Positions 36,366 through 46,406 of a stretch of DNA of 64,000 bases are shown here, piece by piece. The translations under genes and the position numbers were made by a program. The stretch comes from Tritonibacter horizontis. GTDB taxonomy: Bacteria > Pseudomonadota > Alphaproteobacteria > Rhodobacterales > Rhodobacteraceae. Every line of letters begins with the position of its first letter. The first letter of the stretch is position 1. The stretch spans positions 28,470 to 92,469 of the forward strand of contig NZ_LPUY01000038.1 of the NCBI RefSeq assembly GCF_001518015.1, given 5' to 3'. The notes beneath the pieces were generated by a model that was not told where the DNA came from, searched no databases, and saw only the letters and a program-made list of their open reading frames with translations.

Positions 36366-37928
36366 ATGGACGAGGTTCAAACCGACCGTATCGTGATCAT
36401 CGGCGCCGGGCTTGGCGCGCTGTATGCAGCCTTGACGCTGGCGCCGCTGCCTGTGGTGATGATTTCACCGGATGCGCTGGGGCAGGGGGCCAGTTCAGCC
36501 TGGGCGCAGGGCGGTGTCGCGGCGGCCATGGATGCGGGCGACAGCCCGGAGGCGCACGCCACCGACACCCGCCGGGCCGGGGCTGGCACGGTTGATGCCG
36601 CGGTCGCGGATCTCGTCACGCGGGAGGCGCGCGAACATATCCTCGATCTGACGACCCTGGGTGCGCCCTTTGACCGGACCTCCGACGGTGGCTACGTGCT
36701 GTCGCGCGAAGCCGCGCATAGTTTTGCCCGAGTGGTGCGGGTCAAGGGCGATCAGGCGGGCGCAGAGATCATGCGCGCGCTGATCGAACGGGTGCGCGCC
36801 TGTCCGTCTGTTCAGGTGATCGAAGGGGTCCTGGCCGAGGGGCTGGACGTCACCGAGGGGCGCGTCACCGGCGTGCGGCTTGTATCCTCCGCACCGGAGG
36901 GGTCTGCGCCGGTGCTGTTGCGCGGCGCGGCGCATTTGATGGCGGGGGGCGGCAGTGCCGGGCTCTATGCCATCACCACCAATCCACCTCGCATTCGCGG
37001 TCAGGCGCTGGGCATGGCCGCACGCGCCGGGGCGGAAATCGCCGATGCGGAGTTTGTGCAGTTTCACCCCACCGCCATGGATGTGGGCGAGGACCCGGCG
37101 CCTCTGGCGACCGAAGCTTTGCGGGGCGAGGGCGCAACGCTGATCAATCGGCAGGGGGTGCGGTTCATGCTGAACGAGCATCCCGATGCGGAACTGGCAC
37201 CCCGAGATGTGGTTGCGCGGGCGATTTTTGCGCAGACGCAGGCGGGCAACCAACCCCAGCTCGATACACGGGCGGCGCTGGGCGCGCGGGTCACGGATCT
37301 CTACCCTTCGGTCAGCGGCGCCTGTGTGCGCAACGGGATTGACCCGGTGCATCAGCCGATTCCGGTGGCGGCGGCAGCGCATTACCACATGGGCGGCATC
37401 GCGACCGATCTTGCCGGGCGCAGTTCCTTGCCGGGCCTCTGGGCCTGTGGCGAATGCGCTTCCACCGGGCTGCATGGCGCCAATCGGCTCGCCTCCAACG
37501 GCCTGCTGGAGGCGCTGGTCTACGCCCGCCGCGCGGCGCAGGATATCGCGGCGACCTGCGATCTGGCCGAGGCCGCCGCGCCGATAGAGCTACGGGTGAA
37601 GCTGGGAGGCGCGGTTGTGAATCCGGACCTTTTGATGGCGCTGCGCCAGACCATGACGACCCATGTCGGTGTCGTCCGCCAGGCCGAGGGCCTGCGTCAG
37701 GCGTTGCGCGATATTGCGGCGCTGGAACGCCAGCAACCGGACTGCGAGGGAATGTTGAATGTCACCGCCGCCGCGACATTGATCGCCGCCGCCGCGCTGC
37801 TGCGCGAGGAAAGCCGAGGCGCCCATGAACGGTCCGACTTCCCGGATCTGTCGCCTGCGCTGGCCAGCCGGTCCCGCATGACATGGACCGACGCGCGGAT
37901 GTTGCGCGACGATCTCCTGAATACCTGA
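36366..37928 (+). CDS. nadB: L-aspartate oxidase
   Basis: A 520-residue FAD enzyme that oxidises L-aspartate to iminoaspartate, the substrate of NadA. The FAD fold is IIGAGLGALYAALTLAPL, followed by SSAWAQGGVAAAMDAGDSPE, VQFHPTAMDV, the substrate loop YHMGGIATDLAGRS and WACGECASTGLHGANRLASNGLLEALVYARRAA. It starts 8 bp after the nadA stop. Confidence 0.97.
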   Translation: MDEVQTDRIVIIGAGLGALYAALTLAPLPVVMISPDALGQGASSAWAQGGVAAAMDAGDSPEAHATDTRRAGAGTVDAAVADLVTREAREHILDLTTLGAPFDRTSDGGYVLSREAAHSFARVVRVKGDQAGAEIMRALIERVRACPSVQVIEGVLAEGLDVTEGRVTGVRLVSSAPEGSAPVLLRGAAHLMAGGGSAGLYAITTNPPRIRGQALGMAARAGAEIADAEFVQFHPTAMDVGEDPAPLATEALRGEGATLINRQGVRFMLNEHPDAELAPRDVVARAIFAQTQAGNQPQLDTRAALGARVTDLYPSVSGACVRNGIDPVHQPIPVAAAAHYHMGGIATDLAGRSSLPGLWACGECASTGLHGANRLASNGLLEALVYARRAAQDIAATCDLAEAAAPIELRVKLGGAVVNPDLLMALRQTMTTHVGVVRQAEGLRQALRDIAALERQQPDCEGMLNVTAAATLIAAAALLREESRGAHERSDFPDLSPALASRSRMTWTDARMLRDDLLNT

Positions 37929-37952
37929 CACCCCCAGACGACGGAGCCTCAC

Positions 37953-38801
37953 ATGAGCGTTGCCACCTTGCCCGACCTGATCCTGGAACCGCTGGTGAAA
38001 TCCGCGCTGATGGAGGATCTTGGCGCCTACGGAGATGTCACCACCCGGACGGTTATTCCGCAGGGGGTGACCTATTCCGCTCGTCTGCGCGCGCGTGAAA
38101 CGGCCGTTGCCTCCGGCCTGCAGGTGGCGGCTCTGGCCTTCAGGTTGGTTGACCCGACGCTGACGGTGACGGCCTGTGTCCGCGATGGCGAAAGCTGCGA
38201 GCCGGGGGATGTTCTGATGACAATCGAGGGCGCGGCCGCCTCGATCCTGATGGGCGAACGGGTCGCGTTGAATTTCGCGGGCCGGCTGACCGGCATCGCC
38301 ACCCTCACCGCAGCTATGGTTGCAGAGGCCAAAGGCACCAGGGCCCGGATCACCTGTACGCGCAAAACCACGCCGGGCCTGCGGATGGTGGAAAAACTTG
38401 CGGTTCTGCATGGCGGCGGCTTCAACCACCGCTATTCATTGTCGGACGCGATCCTGATCAAGGACAACCATATCGCCGCCGCCGGTGGCATCCGCGCCGT
38501 GCTTGAGGCGACAAAGGCGCAGGCGAGCCATATGATGGCCGTCGAAATCGAGGTCGACACGCTGGAGCAGTTGCACGAGGTGCTATCGGTCGGCGGCGCG
38601 TCCGTGGTGCTTCTGGACAATATGACGCCCGAGCAGCTGCGCGAGGCCGTTTCCCTGGCCAACGGGCGTTTGGCGCTGGAGGCCAGCGGCAATGTCCGGC
38701 GGGAAACGGTGGCAGAGATCGCGGCGACCGGGGTGGATTACATCTCCTCCGGGGCCTTGACGCATTCGGCGCGGACGGTGGATCTCGGGCTCGATTTCTG
38801 A
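37953..38801 (+). CDS. nadC: Nicotinate-nucleotide diphosphorylase (carboxylating)
   Basis: A 282-residue quinolinate phosphoribosyltransferase that makes nicotinate mononucleotide with release of CO2. The family motifs include LMEDLGAYGDVTTRTVIP, the CTRKTTPGLRMVEKLAV active-site strand, GGGFNHRYSLSDAILIKDNH and EVDTLEQ. Third gene of the nadABC operon, 25 bp after nadB. Confidence 0.97.
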   Translation: MSVATLPDLILEPLVKSALMEDLGAYGDVTTRTVIPQGVTYSARLRARETAVASGLQVAALAFRLVDPTLTVTACVRDGESCEPGDVLMTIEGAAASILMGERVALNFAGRLTGIATLTAAMVAEAKGTRARITCTRKTTPGLRMVEKLAVLHGGGFNHRYSLSDAILIKDNHIAAAGGIRAVLEATKAQASHMMAVEIEVDTLEQLHEVLSVGGASVVLLDNMTPEQLREAVSLANGRLALEASGNVRRETVAEIAATGVDYISSGALTHSARTVDLGLDF

Positions 38802-39025
38802 CCTCGCCCGGCACCGGTCTCGCCCCCAGGCGACAGGGGGTGGGCAAATGAACACACTGCAACGCGGGCCAGTCTTGAGGCCCTGCCGAGGGGGCGAGTC
38901 GGGGGATATGGCTCATCCCTTGGGCTGCTGATCTGTGCCCGGTTGCGCTATCAGGACTTGGCGCGGTCCAGTTCTGCCTCACAAAATGGCAATCTCGCGT
39001 GTCGCTGTGGTGACTCCGGAGTTGA

Positions 39026-39044
39026 GATTTAACTATTTTAAATC
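39026..39044. promoter_or_regulatory. Inverted repeat GATTTAA-N5-TTAAATC
   Basis: A perfect 7-bp inverted repeat with 5-bp spacer, about 50 bp upstream of the proposed -35. The position suits an activator or a second operator. Confidence 0.4.
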
Positions 39045-39093
39045 AATATGTTGGCGGGGCTTGGCGGCACGTCTTGGTTCTGTCTCCCACGAT

Positions 39094-39122
39094 TTGGCCG
39101 CAGAATACTTTAAAAATATAAA
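39094..39122 (+). promoter_or_regulatory. Promoter of the 2-aminobenzoyl-CoA operon
   Basis: TTGGCC (39094-39099), a 17-bp spacer and TATAAA (39117-39122). The transcript would start near 39129, inside the palindrome that follows. Confidence 0.6.
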
Positions 39123-39138
39123 TTTCAAGCTTGAAATT
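39121..39138. promoter_or_regulatory. Perfect 18-bp palindrome, likely MarR operator
   Basis: AATTTCAAGCTTGAAATT is a perfect palindrome overlapping the last bases of the -10 and the predicted start point. MarR-family repressors bind palindromes of this size over promoters, and a MarR gene is the third gene of the operon. Confidence 0.65.
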
Positions 39139-39193
39139 GTTTTGAGCTGCGCAGAGGCTTTCCCCAACGACAATCGTAAGGGATGAAACACTC

Positions 39194-41503
39194 ATGCGTA
39201 TTGCATGTCTGGGCGGAGGCCCGGCTGGTCTGTATTTCGCGATTTCTATGAAATTGCGCGCCCCTGGCCACGACATCACGGTGATCGAACGCAACCGACC
39301 GGATGATACCTTTGGCTGGGGGGTGGTGCTGTCGGACGAAACGCTCGACAATCTGGCCGCGAATGATGCGCAAAGCGCCGAGGCGATCCGGGCGCATTTC
39401 GCCTATTGGGATGATGTCGCAGTGGTGTTCAAAGGCGACAGGCAGGTGTCGTCCGGGCATGGGTTCTGCGGCATTGGCCGCAAGACCTTGCTGACGCTCC
39501 TGCAGAAGCGCGCGCGGGAACTGGGCGTCAATTTGCAGTTTGAAACCGACGTGCAGAGCGCCGAGGACTACCGCCAGGACTACGATCTGGTGGTGGCCAG
39601 CGATGGGCTGAATTCGCGCACGCGCAGCCTATATGCCGAGACCTTCAGGCCGGACGTGGACACGCGATTGTGCAATTTCGTCTGGCTCGGCACCCATCAG
39701 ACCTTCAAGGACGCGTTCACCTTTATCTTCGAGGAGACCGAACACGGCTGGGTCTGGGCACATGCCTATCAATTCAACAAGGACACCGCGACCTTCATCG
39801 TCGAATGCTCGCAAGAGACCTTTGATGCGTTTGGTTTTGCCGGGATGTCGCAGCAAGAGAGCATCGCGGTCTGCCAGCAGATCTTCAAGGACCACCTCGA
39901 TGGCCACGCGCTGATGACCAATGCCGGCCACATCCGAGGCTCCGCCTGGATCCGGTTCCCGCGCGTGCTTTGCGAAAAATGGAGCCACGAAAACGTCGTG
40001 CTGATGGGCGATGCGGCAGCAACTGCGCATTTCTCCATCGGGTCCGGTACGAAGCTGGCGCTGGAATCCGCCATTGCCCTGGCCAGGCTGGTCGATGAAA
40101 AGCCTGATCTGCCAAGCGCCTTTGCCGACTATGAAGACCAGCGCCGTCTTGAGGTGTTGCGGCTGCAATCTGCGGCGCGCAACTCGATGGAGTGGTTCGA
40201 GCGGGTGGAGCGCTACCTGCATCTCGATCCGGTTCAGCTCAACTATTCGATGCTGACACGGAGCCAGCGCATCAGCCACGAAAACCTGCGGACCCGCGAC
40301 AAGGGCTGGCTCGAAGGCGCGGAACGCTGGTTCATGGATCAGGCCGGTGCGCCAAGGGAGGCGCCCTTGCGGGCCCCGATGTTCGCGCCGTTTCGCCTGC
40401 GCGAGATGACGCTGAAGAACCGCATCGTGGTGTCTCCGATGGCGCAATACAAGGCCATCGAGGGGGCACCGACCGACTGGCATCTGGTCCACTACGGCGA
40501 GCGCGCCAAGGGCGGTGCCGGGCTGATTTACACGGAGATGACCTGCATCTCGCCCGAGGGGCGCATCACGCCAGGTTGTCCCGGCCTTTATGCGCCGGAA
40601 CACGAGGCCGAGTGGGCGCGCATCACCGGTTTTGTGCACGCCCAGACGGACGCCAAGATCTGTTGTCAGATTGGCCATTCTGGCCGCAAAGGCTCGACCC
40701 AATTGGGCTGGGACGAGATGGACGCGCCCTTGCCAGCTGACAATTGGGAGCTGGTCAGCGCCTCGGCGCTGCCCTGGTCGGACCGCAACGCCACCCCGCG
40801 TGAAATCACGCGGGCCGAGATGGACGTGGTGCGTGATCAGTTTGTGGCGGCTGCAAAAATGGCTGATGGTGCGGGCTTTGACATGATCGAACTGCATGCG
40901 GCCCATGGCTATCTGCTCTCGTCATTCCTGTCGCCGGTGTCCAACCAGCGTGGCGACGACTATGGCGGCAGCCTTGAAAATCGCCTGCGCTATCCGCTGG
41001 AGGTTTTTGCCGCCATGCGGGCCGTCTGGCCTGAGCGCAAACCGATGTCGGTGCGGATTTCCGCGACGGATTGGGTCGGCGCAGAGGGCGTCACCCCGGA
41101 TGACGCGGTGGAGATTGCCCGCGCCTTCTGGGAGGCCGGGGCCGATCTGATCGACGTTTCCGCCGGGCAGACCACGACGGAGGCAAAACCGGTCTATGGC
41201 CGCATGTTCCAGACGCCTTTTTCGGATCAGATCCGCAATGAGGCGGGCATTTGCACCATGGCCGTCGGCAATATCTTTGAGGCGGATCATGCCAATTCGA
41301 TCCTGATGGCAGGGCGGGCCGATCTGGTGGCGGTGGGGCGTCCCCATCTCGCCGATCCCTATTGGACCCTGCATGAGGCGACCCGGATTGGTGATCGCGC
41401 GGCACCGGACTGGCCGCTTCCCTATCTTGCGGGGCGAGAGCAGAGCTGGCGTCTTGCCGACAAAGAACAGGCGACAACCGGGGCGGAGGCCGTTCGGGCA
41501 TGA
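39194..41503 (+). CDS. Bifunctional aryl-CoA monooxygenase/reductase (2-aminobenzoyl-CoA or salicylyl-CoA type)
   Basis: A 769-residue two-domain flavoprotein. The N-terminal half (to about residue 385) is an FAD monooxygenase: [31 protein letters not shown] and [24 protein letters not shown]. The C-terminal half (from about 395) is an old-yellow-enzyme FMN domain: [34 protein letters not shown] and the [21 protein letters not shown] motif. This architecture is that of 2-aminobenzoyl-CoA monooxygenase/reductase, which hydroxylates the ring and then reduces it without oxygen; databases also name it salicylyl-CoA 5-hydroxylase/oxidoreductase. The gene leads a 13-gene operon and the RidA-like protein at its end favours an amino-substituted substrate. 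Confidence 0.9.
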   Translation: MRIACLGGGPAGLYFAISMKLRAPGHDITVIERNRPDDTFGWGVVLSDETLDNLAANDAQSAEAIRAHFAYWDDVAVVFKGDRQVSSGHGFCGIGRKTLLTLLQKRARELGVNLQFETDVQSAEDYRQDYDLVVASDGLNSRTRSLYAETFRPDVDTRLCNFVWLGTHQTFKDAFTFIFEETEHGWVWAHAYQFNKDTATFIVECSQETFDAFGFAGMSQQESIAVCQQIFKDHLDGHALMTNAGHIRGSAWIRFPRVLCEKWSHENVVLMGDAAATAHFSIGSGTKLALESAIALARLVDEKPDLPSAFADYEDQRRLEVLRLQSAARNSMEWFERVERYLHLDPVQLNYSMLTRSQRISHENLRTRDKGWLEGAERWFMDQAGAPREAPLRAPMFAPFRLREMTLKNRIVVSPMAQYKAIEGAPTDWHLVHYGERAKGGAGLIYTEMTCISPEGRITPGCPGLYAPEHEAEWARITGFVHAQTDAKICCQIGHSGRKGSTQLGWDEMDAPLPADNWELVSASALPWSDRNATPREITRAEMDVVRDQFVAAAKMADGAGFDMIELHAAHGYLLSSFLSPVSNQRGDDYGGSLENRLRYPLEVFAAMRAVWPERKPMSVRISATDWVGAEGVTPDDAVEIARAFWEAGADLIDVSAGQTTTEAKPVYGRMFQTPFSDQIRNEAGICTMAVGNIFEADHANSILMAGRADLVAVGRPHLADPYWTLHEATRIGDRAAPDWPLPYLAGREQSWRLADKEQATTGAEAVRA

Positions 41504-42249
41504 CGCAGAGCGAACTCAACCCGCACGTTATTGTCACCGGCGGCGGCTCCGGCGTGGGGGCCGCCTGTGCGCAGGCCTTTGCCGCACGCGGCCTGGAGGT
41601 GACCATCATGGGGCGCACCGAACAGTCGCTGGCGGATCAGGGGCTGCCCTACGAGGTCTGCGATGTCACAGATGCGGCCAGCGTTTCGGCGGCTGTGGCG
41701 CGGGCCACGGCGGCGCGTGGGCCGGTCACGGTGGCCCTGGCCAACGCAGGTGCCGCCGAAAGCCAGCCTTTTGCCCGGATGGACAACGAGATGCTGAACG
41801 CGATGATGGCGGTCAATCTGAATGGCGTTTTCAACCTCTGGCAGGCGGTGCTGCCCGCGATGAAAACAGCGGGGCACGGGCGGATGATCGCGGTGGCCTC
41901 CACCGCCGGGCTGAAGGGCTATCCCTATGTCAGCGCCTATTGCGCCGCGAAACATGCGGTGGTCGGCCTGACGCGGGCATTGGCCAGGGAGCTCGCGACA
42001 ACCGGGATTACGGTCAATGCGATCTGCCCGGGCTTTGTCGAAACACCGATGCTGCAGCGCAGTATCGACAATATCATGGCCAAGACCGGCCTGACGGCGG
42101 AACAGGCGGAAAACACCCTTTTGGCCGACAACCCGCAGCGGCGTTTCGTCCAGGCGGAAGAGGTCGCAGATGCCGCCCTCTGGCTGGCCTCGGGGGCGGC
42201 CGCATCGGTCAATGGCCACACGCTGGCACTGACAGGGGGAGAGATATGA
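41500..42249 (+). CDS. SDR-family dehydrogenase of the aromatic-CoA operon
   Basis: A 249-residue short-chain dehydrogenase/reductase with the cofactor motif [23 protein letters not shown], catalytic Ser in VASTAGLKG and YCAAK (Tyr-x-x-x-Lys). It overlaps the monooxygenase gene by 4 bp (ATGA). In this pathway it would oxidise a hydroxyacyl-CoA intermediate during the beta-oxidation-like ring degradation; this role is inferred from position. Confidence 0.92.
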   Translation: MTQSELNPHVIVTGGGSGVGAACAQAFAARGLEVTIMGRTEQSLADQGLPYEVCDVTDAASVSAAVARATAARGPVTVALANAGAAESQPFARMDNEMLNAMMAVNLNGVFNLWQAVLPAMKTAGHGRMIAVASTAGLKGYPYVSAYCAAKHAVVGLTRALARELATTGITVNAICPGFVETPMLQRSIDNIMAKTGLTAEQAENTLLADNPQRRFVQAEEVADAALWLASGAAASVNGHTLALTGGEI

Positions 42250-42728
42250 GCCAGGCAAAGCTGGATCACAGCCCCGAAGCGGCGCCCTCCAAGGCGCGTT
42301 TGCGGCTGTGGCTGAAGCTGCTCAAGACATCCGCCGGCATTGAAACTGAACTGCGCCGTCGCTTGCGGGACCAGCATGCCACAACGCTGCCGCGCTTTGA
42401 CGTGATGTCGGCGCTGTCGCGCAACCCAGGCGGACTGAAGATGAGCCAGCTGTCGCAATTCCTGCGGGTGTCGAACGGCAACGTCACCGGGATCGTCGAC
42501 CGCCTGACCGAAGACGGTCTGGCGTTGCGGGTCGCCGTGCCGGGGGACCGGCGTGCGCAGGTCGCCCGATTGACCCCGGCAGGCGTCGCAGAATTCGCCC
42601 GCCTCGCCGCAGAACACGAAGCCTGGATCGACGAGCTGCTCGCCGGGCTGGCCCTTGAGGATATCAACGAAATGACTGCGCTGCTGGAACAAATCCAACC
42701 CGCCGCACCTGCCGGAGACGCAACATGA
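42246..42728 (+). CDS. MarR-family transcriptional regulator of the aromatic-CoA operon
   Basis: A 160-residue MarR regulator. The winged helix includes [48 protein letters not shown] and the wing [23 protein letters not shown]. It overlaps the SDR gene as ATGA. MarR proteins in aromatic-CoA operons usually repress their own operon and are released by an aryl-CoA; a perfect palindrome over the operon promoter (39121-39138) is its probable site. Confidence 0.94.
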   Translation: MSQAKLDHSPEAAPSKARLRLWLKLLKTSAGIETELRRRLRDQHATTLPRFDVMSALSRNPGGLKMSQLSQFLRVSNGNVTGIVDRLTEDGLALRVAVPGDRRAQVARLTPAGVAEFARLAAEHEAWIDELLAGLALEDINEMTALLEQIQPAAPAGDAT

Positions 42729-43528
42729 ACCTGACGGACACCACCCATTTCAACTGCACGATTGACGCCGGTGTGGCGCGCATCTCTCTGGACCGGCCAG
42801 AGCGCAAGAACCCGCTGACCTTTGACAGCTACGCCGAACTGCGGGACTGGTTTCGCGCCCTGCCATATTCCGATGCGGTGCATGCGGTGGTGATCGTCCC
42901 CAATGGCGGCAATTTTTCCTCTGGCGGCGATGTGCATGACATCATCGGTCCATTGACGCGGATGAACATGAAAGAGCTGCTGGCCTTCACCCGGATGACG
43001 GGCGATCTGGTCAAGGCGATGGTCAACTGTGGAAAGCCGGTGATCTCGGCGGTGGATGGTATTTGTGCCGGGGCCGGGGCGATCATTGCGATGGCGAGCG
43101 ATCTGCGGATTGCGGCACCAGAGGCCAAGGTGGCGTTTCTGTTCAACCGTGTCGGCCTTGCCGGCTGTGACATGGGGGCCTGCGCCATGCTGCCGCGGAT
43201 CGTCGGCCAGGGCCGCGCGGCGGAATTGTTGTATCTGGGGCGGTCGCTTGGCGCTGAAGAGGGCGAACGCTGGGGCTTCTTCAACCGTCTGGTGGCGCGT
43301 GATGCCCTGGAAGAGGAAGCACTGGCCATGGCTCAGCGGATCGCGCAGGGGCCAACGTTTGCCAACAGCATGACAAAGACCATGCTGGCTCAGGAATGGT
43401 CGATGAGCCTCGAACAGGCGATCGAGGCGGAGGCGCAGGCGCAGGCGATCTGCATGCAGGGCAATGATTTCCGCCGCGCTTATGAGGCCTTTGTCGCAAA
43501 GGAAAAACCGGTGTTCGAGGGCGACTGA
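42725..43528 (+). CDS. Enoyl-CoA hydratase/isomerase-family protein
   Basis: A 267-residue crotonase-fold protein. The first oxyanion loop is [10 protein letters not shown] and the second is [18 protein letters not shown], followed by [24 protein letters not shown]. The glutamate that normally activates water after the second loop is not in its usual position, so the reaction may be a ring-opening hydrolysis or another crotonase reaction rather than simple hydration. It overlaps the MarR gene by 4 bp. Confidence 0.9.
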   Translation: MNLTDTTHFNCTIDAGVARISLDRPERKNPLTFDSYAELRDWFRALPYSDAVHAVVIVPNGGNFSSGGDVHDIIGPLTRMNMKELLAFTRMTGDLVKAMVNCGKPVISAVDGICAGAGAIIAMASDLRIAAPEAKVAFLFNRVGLAGCDMGACAMLPRIVGQGRAAELLYLGRSLGAEEGERWGFFNRLVARDALEEEALAMAQRIAQGPTFANSMTKTMLAQEWSMSLEQAIEAEAQAQAICMQGNDFRRAYEAFVAKEKPVFEGD

Positions 43529-43592
43529 CCTCGCCCGCTTCGCCTTCGGTGCGGATATTTCAACAGACAATGAAAACAACGGGGAACATAAG

Positions 43593-44747
43593 GTGGCGGA
43601 CCGGACATTTCTGAACTGGCCCTTCTTTGAGGAAGGGCACCGAGATTGGGCGGCCAAGGTCGAAGCCGTCGCAGCAGCGCTTGCGGTGGATCACGGCGAC
43701 ACCGATGCGGCCTGCCGGACATTGGTGCGCCGTCTGGGCGCGGCGGGTGTGTTGCAGGTGACAGCAGATGCATCGGGCGCGGGGCTGGATGTGCGCAAGC
43801 TGTGCCTGGCGCGCGAGATCCTGGCACGACACGATGGGCTGGCTGATTTTGCCTTTGCCATGCAGGGTCTTGGGACCGCCGCGATCACCTTGTTCGGCTC
43901 ACCGGCGCAGCGGGCGGAATGGTTGGGAAAAACCGCCGCAGGCGAGGCGATTGCAGCCTTTGCGCTGACCGAACCGCAATCGGGATCTGATGTTGCCAGT
44001 TCGACCATGACAGCGGTCCGGGATGGCGACGACTATGTGCTGAACGGCGAAAAGACCTGGATTTCAAACGGTGGCATTGCCGATGTCTACACCCTGTTTG
44101 CCCGGACGGGCGAGGCGCCGGGCGCAAAGGGGCTGTCGGCGTTTATCGTGACGCCTGATCTGGCAGGGTTCGAGGTGGTCGAGCGGCTGGAGACGATTGC
44201 CCCGCATCCCCTTGCGACCTTGCGCTTTACCAATTGCCGCCTTCCGGCCAGCGCGATGATCGGCGCGCCGGGGCAGGGGTTCAAGATCGCCATGTCGGTG
44301 CTGGATGTCTTTCGCTCGACCGTTGCGGCGGCGGCGCTTGGGTTTGCGCGCCGCGCCCTGGACGAGGCGCTGGGGCGTGTCACCACCCGCCAGGTACAGG
44401 GCGCGCCGCTGTTCGATTTGCAGATGGTGCAGGGGCATATCGCCGATATGGCGCTGGATGTGGATGCCGCCGCGCTGCTGATCTACCGCGCCGCCTGGAC
44501 CAAGGACAGCGGCGCGCCGCGCGTCACCCGCGAGGCGGCGATGGCAAAGTTGTTTTCCACCGAAGCCGCGCAGGGCGTCATCGACAAGGCGGTGCAGCTT
44601 TTTGGCGGCGAGGGGGTGCGATCCGGTGCGACGGTTGAGCGGCTCTACCGCGAAATCCGGGCGCTGCGGATCTACGAAGGCGCGAGCGATGTACAGCGTA
44701 TTGTCATCGCGCGTCAGGCCATGATGGCACAGGAAGGAGCCAAGTGA
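43593..44747 (+). CDS. Acyl-CoA dehydrogenase
   Basis: A 384-residue FAD enzyme that introduces a double bond into an acyl-CoA. The signatures are [42 protein letters not shown] and [41 protein letters not shown] (catalytic glutamate in YEGAS). I chose GTG 43593, preceded by GGGGAA at a usable distance; the longer frame overlaps the upstream gene and is not family-like. It probably acts late in the ring-cleavage beta-oxidation. Confidence 0.93.
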   Translation: MADRTFLNWPFFEEGHRDWAAKVEAVAAALAVDHGDTDAACRTLVRRLGAAGVLQVTADASGAGLDVRKLCLAREILARHDGLADFAFAMQGLGTAAITLFGSPAQRAEWLGKTAAGEAIAAFALTEPQSGSDVASSTMTAVRDGDDYVLNGEKTWISNGGIADVYTLFARTGEAPGAKGLSAFIVTPDLAGFEVVERLETIAPHPLATLRFTNCRLPASAMIGAPGQGFKIAMSVLDVFRSTVAAAALGFARRALDEALGRVTTRQVQGAPLFDLQMVQGHIADMALDVDAAALLIYRAAWTKDSGAPRVTREAAMAKLFSTEAAQGVIDKAVQLFGGEGVRSGATVERLYREIRALRIYEGASDVQRIVIARQAMMAQEGAK

Positions 44748-46357
44748 TGCTGGGACCAACCGCACATAGTGATCGCTTTACCCGCGATGCCCTGCCACCT
44801 GCCGCGCAATGGCCGGAGTTCAATCTGGCGGGTTTTGACTACCCGGAGTATCTCAACGCCGGGGTCGAGCTGACAGACGCGATGGTGGCCAGAGGGTTCG
44901 GCGACAACACCGCCCTGATCGGCAACGGTCGCCAGCGGACCTATAAGGAACTCGCGGATTGGACCAACCGGCTGGCCCATGCGCTGGTCGCGGATCTCGG
45001 GGTGAAGCCGGGCAACCGGGTGTTGATCCGGTCTGCCAACAACCCCGCCATGGTCGCCTGCTGGCTGGCGGCAACAAAGGCCGGGGCGGTGGTGGTCAAC
45101 ACCATGCCGATGCTGCGGGCCTCGGAGTTGAAGAAATACGTCGACAAGGCCGAAATCCAGTTCGCCCTGTGTGACACCCGCCTGATGGAGGAAATGGAAA
45201 GCTGCGCCGCGCAATGCCCGGGCCTGCAGCGGGTGGTCGGGTTCGACGGCACCTCCAATCACGAGGCGGAGCTGGATCGGCTGGCGTTGGAGAAACCGGT
45301 GAAATTCGACGCGGTCCAGACCGGGCGCGATGATGTGGCGCTGTTGGGCTTTACCTCCGGCTCGACCGGTGAACCCAAGGCGACGATGCATTTCCACCGC
45401 GATCTGCTGATCATCGCCGATGGCTACGCGCGCGAAGTGCTGAATGTGCAGCCAGAGGACATTTTTGTTGGATCTCCGCCACTTGCCTTCACCTTCGGGC
45501 TTGGCGGCTTGGCGATTTTCCCGCTACGGTTCGGCGCAACGGCGACACTTCTGGAACAGGCCACTCCGCCCAATATGATCGAGATCATCGAAAAATACCG
45601 CGCGACCGTGTGCTTTACCGCACCAACCGCCTATCGGGTGATGCTCTCGGCGATGGAGGAGGGGGCAGATCTGTCGTCCCTGCGGGCCGCTGTCTCGGCT
45701 GGCGAAACGCTGCCAAAACCGGTCTATGACGATTGGATGAGAAAGACCGGCAAGCCGATGCTCGACGGGATCGGCGCCACGGAAATGCTGCATATTTTCA
45801 TCTCCAACCGGTTCGACGATCACCGGCCGGCCTGTACCGGAAAACCGGTTGGCGGCTATGAGGCAAAAGTGGTGGACGATAATGGCGCCACCGTGCCGGA
45901 TGGAACCGTCGGCCGACTCGCGGTGCGCGGTCCGACCGGTTGTCGCTATCTCAATGACGACCGGCAAGCGGGCTATGTCGTGGACGGCTGGAACATCACC
46001 GGCGACAGTTTCATCCGCGACGCAGACGGGTATTTTCATTTTGCCGCGCGCAATGACGATATGATTGTCTCGGCGGGCTACAACATTGCCGGGCCTGAGG
46101 TGGAGGCGGCCTTGCTCAGCCATCCGGCGGTCTCGGAATGCGCCGTCATCGGCGCGCCGGACGCCGACCGGGGTCATATCGTTCAGGCCCATGTGGTGCT
46201 GAATGCAGGCTTTGAGGCCTCCGATGCGATGACGCGCGATTTGCAGACCCATGTAAAAGCCACCATCGCCCCCTATAAATACCCACGCAGCATTATCTTT
46301 GCCGAGGCTCTGCCAAAGACGCAGACGGGCAAGATCCAGCGTTTCCGGCTTCGGTAA
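44747..46357 (+). CDS. Aryl-CoA ligase, benzoate/2-aminobenzoate-CoA ligase family
   Basis: A 536-residue AMP-forming ligase that would activate the aromatic acid with ATP and CoA, the entry step of the pathway. The AMP motif is LGFTSGSTGEPKATMHF, followed by DGIGATEMLHIF (substrate/acetyl-AMP region), GRLAVRGPTGCRYLND, NDDMIVSAGYNIAGPEVE and the catalytic lysine in LPKTQTGKIQRF. ATG 44747 shares its A with the upstream stop (TGATG), after AGGAAGGAG; GTG 44744 is an alternative. Specificity between benzoate, anthranilate and salicylate cannot be read by eye. Confidence 0.92.
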   Translation: MLGPTAHSDRFTRDALPPAAQWPEFNLAGFDYPEYLNAGVELTDAMVARGFGDNTALIGNGRQRTYKELADWTNRLAHALVADLGVKPGNRVLIRSANNPAMVACWLAATKAGAVVVNTMPMLRASELKKYVDKAEIQFALCDTRLMEEMESCAAQCPGLQRVVGFDGTSNHEAELDRLALEKPVKFDAVQTGRDDVALLGFTSGSTGEPKATMHFHRDLLIIADGYAREVLNVQPEDIFVGSPPLAFTFGLGGLAIFPLRFGATATLLEQATPPNMIEIIEKYRATVCFTAPTAYRVMLSAMEEGADLSSLRAAVSAGETLPKPVYDDWMRKTGKPMLDGIGATEMLHIFISNRFDDHRPACTGKPVGGYEAKVVDDNGATVPDGTVGRLAVRGPTGCRYLNDDRQAGYVVDGWNITGDSFIRDADGYFHFAARNDDMIVSAGYNIAGPEVEAALLSHPAVSECAVIGAPDADRGHIVQAHVVLNAGFEASDAMTRDLQTHVKATIAPYKYPRSIIFAEALPKTQTGKIQRFRLR

Positions 46358-46406
46358 CGCGTCAAACACACCCATAAAAACCAACCAGACAACAGGGAGT
46401 CTGATC

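Larger units (their letters stand above)
38802..39193. other. Intergenic region upstream of the aromatic-CoA operon
   Basis: The first 200 bp are GC-rich with no gene. From about 39020 the sequence becomes AT-rich and holds a 7-bp inverted repeat (39026-39044), a -35/-10 pair (39094-39122) and a perfect 18-bp palindrome (39121-39138). The ribosome-binding site AAGGGA lies just before the ATG at 39194. No strong terminator for nadC is visible. Confidence 0.6.

Noticed and set aside
43555..43592. A second MarR site (ATTTCA-N8-TGAAAA) before the acyl-CoA dehydrogenase gene
   Set aside because: Only a partial match to the promoter palindrome, inside an operon, and easily expected by chance.
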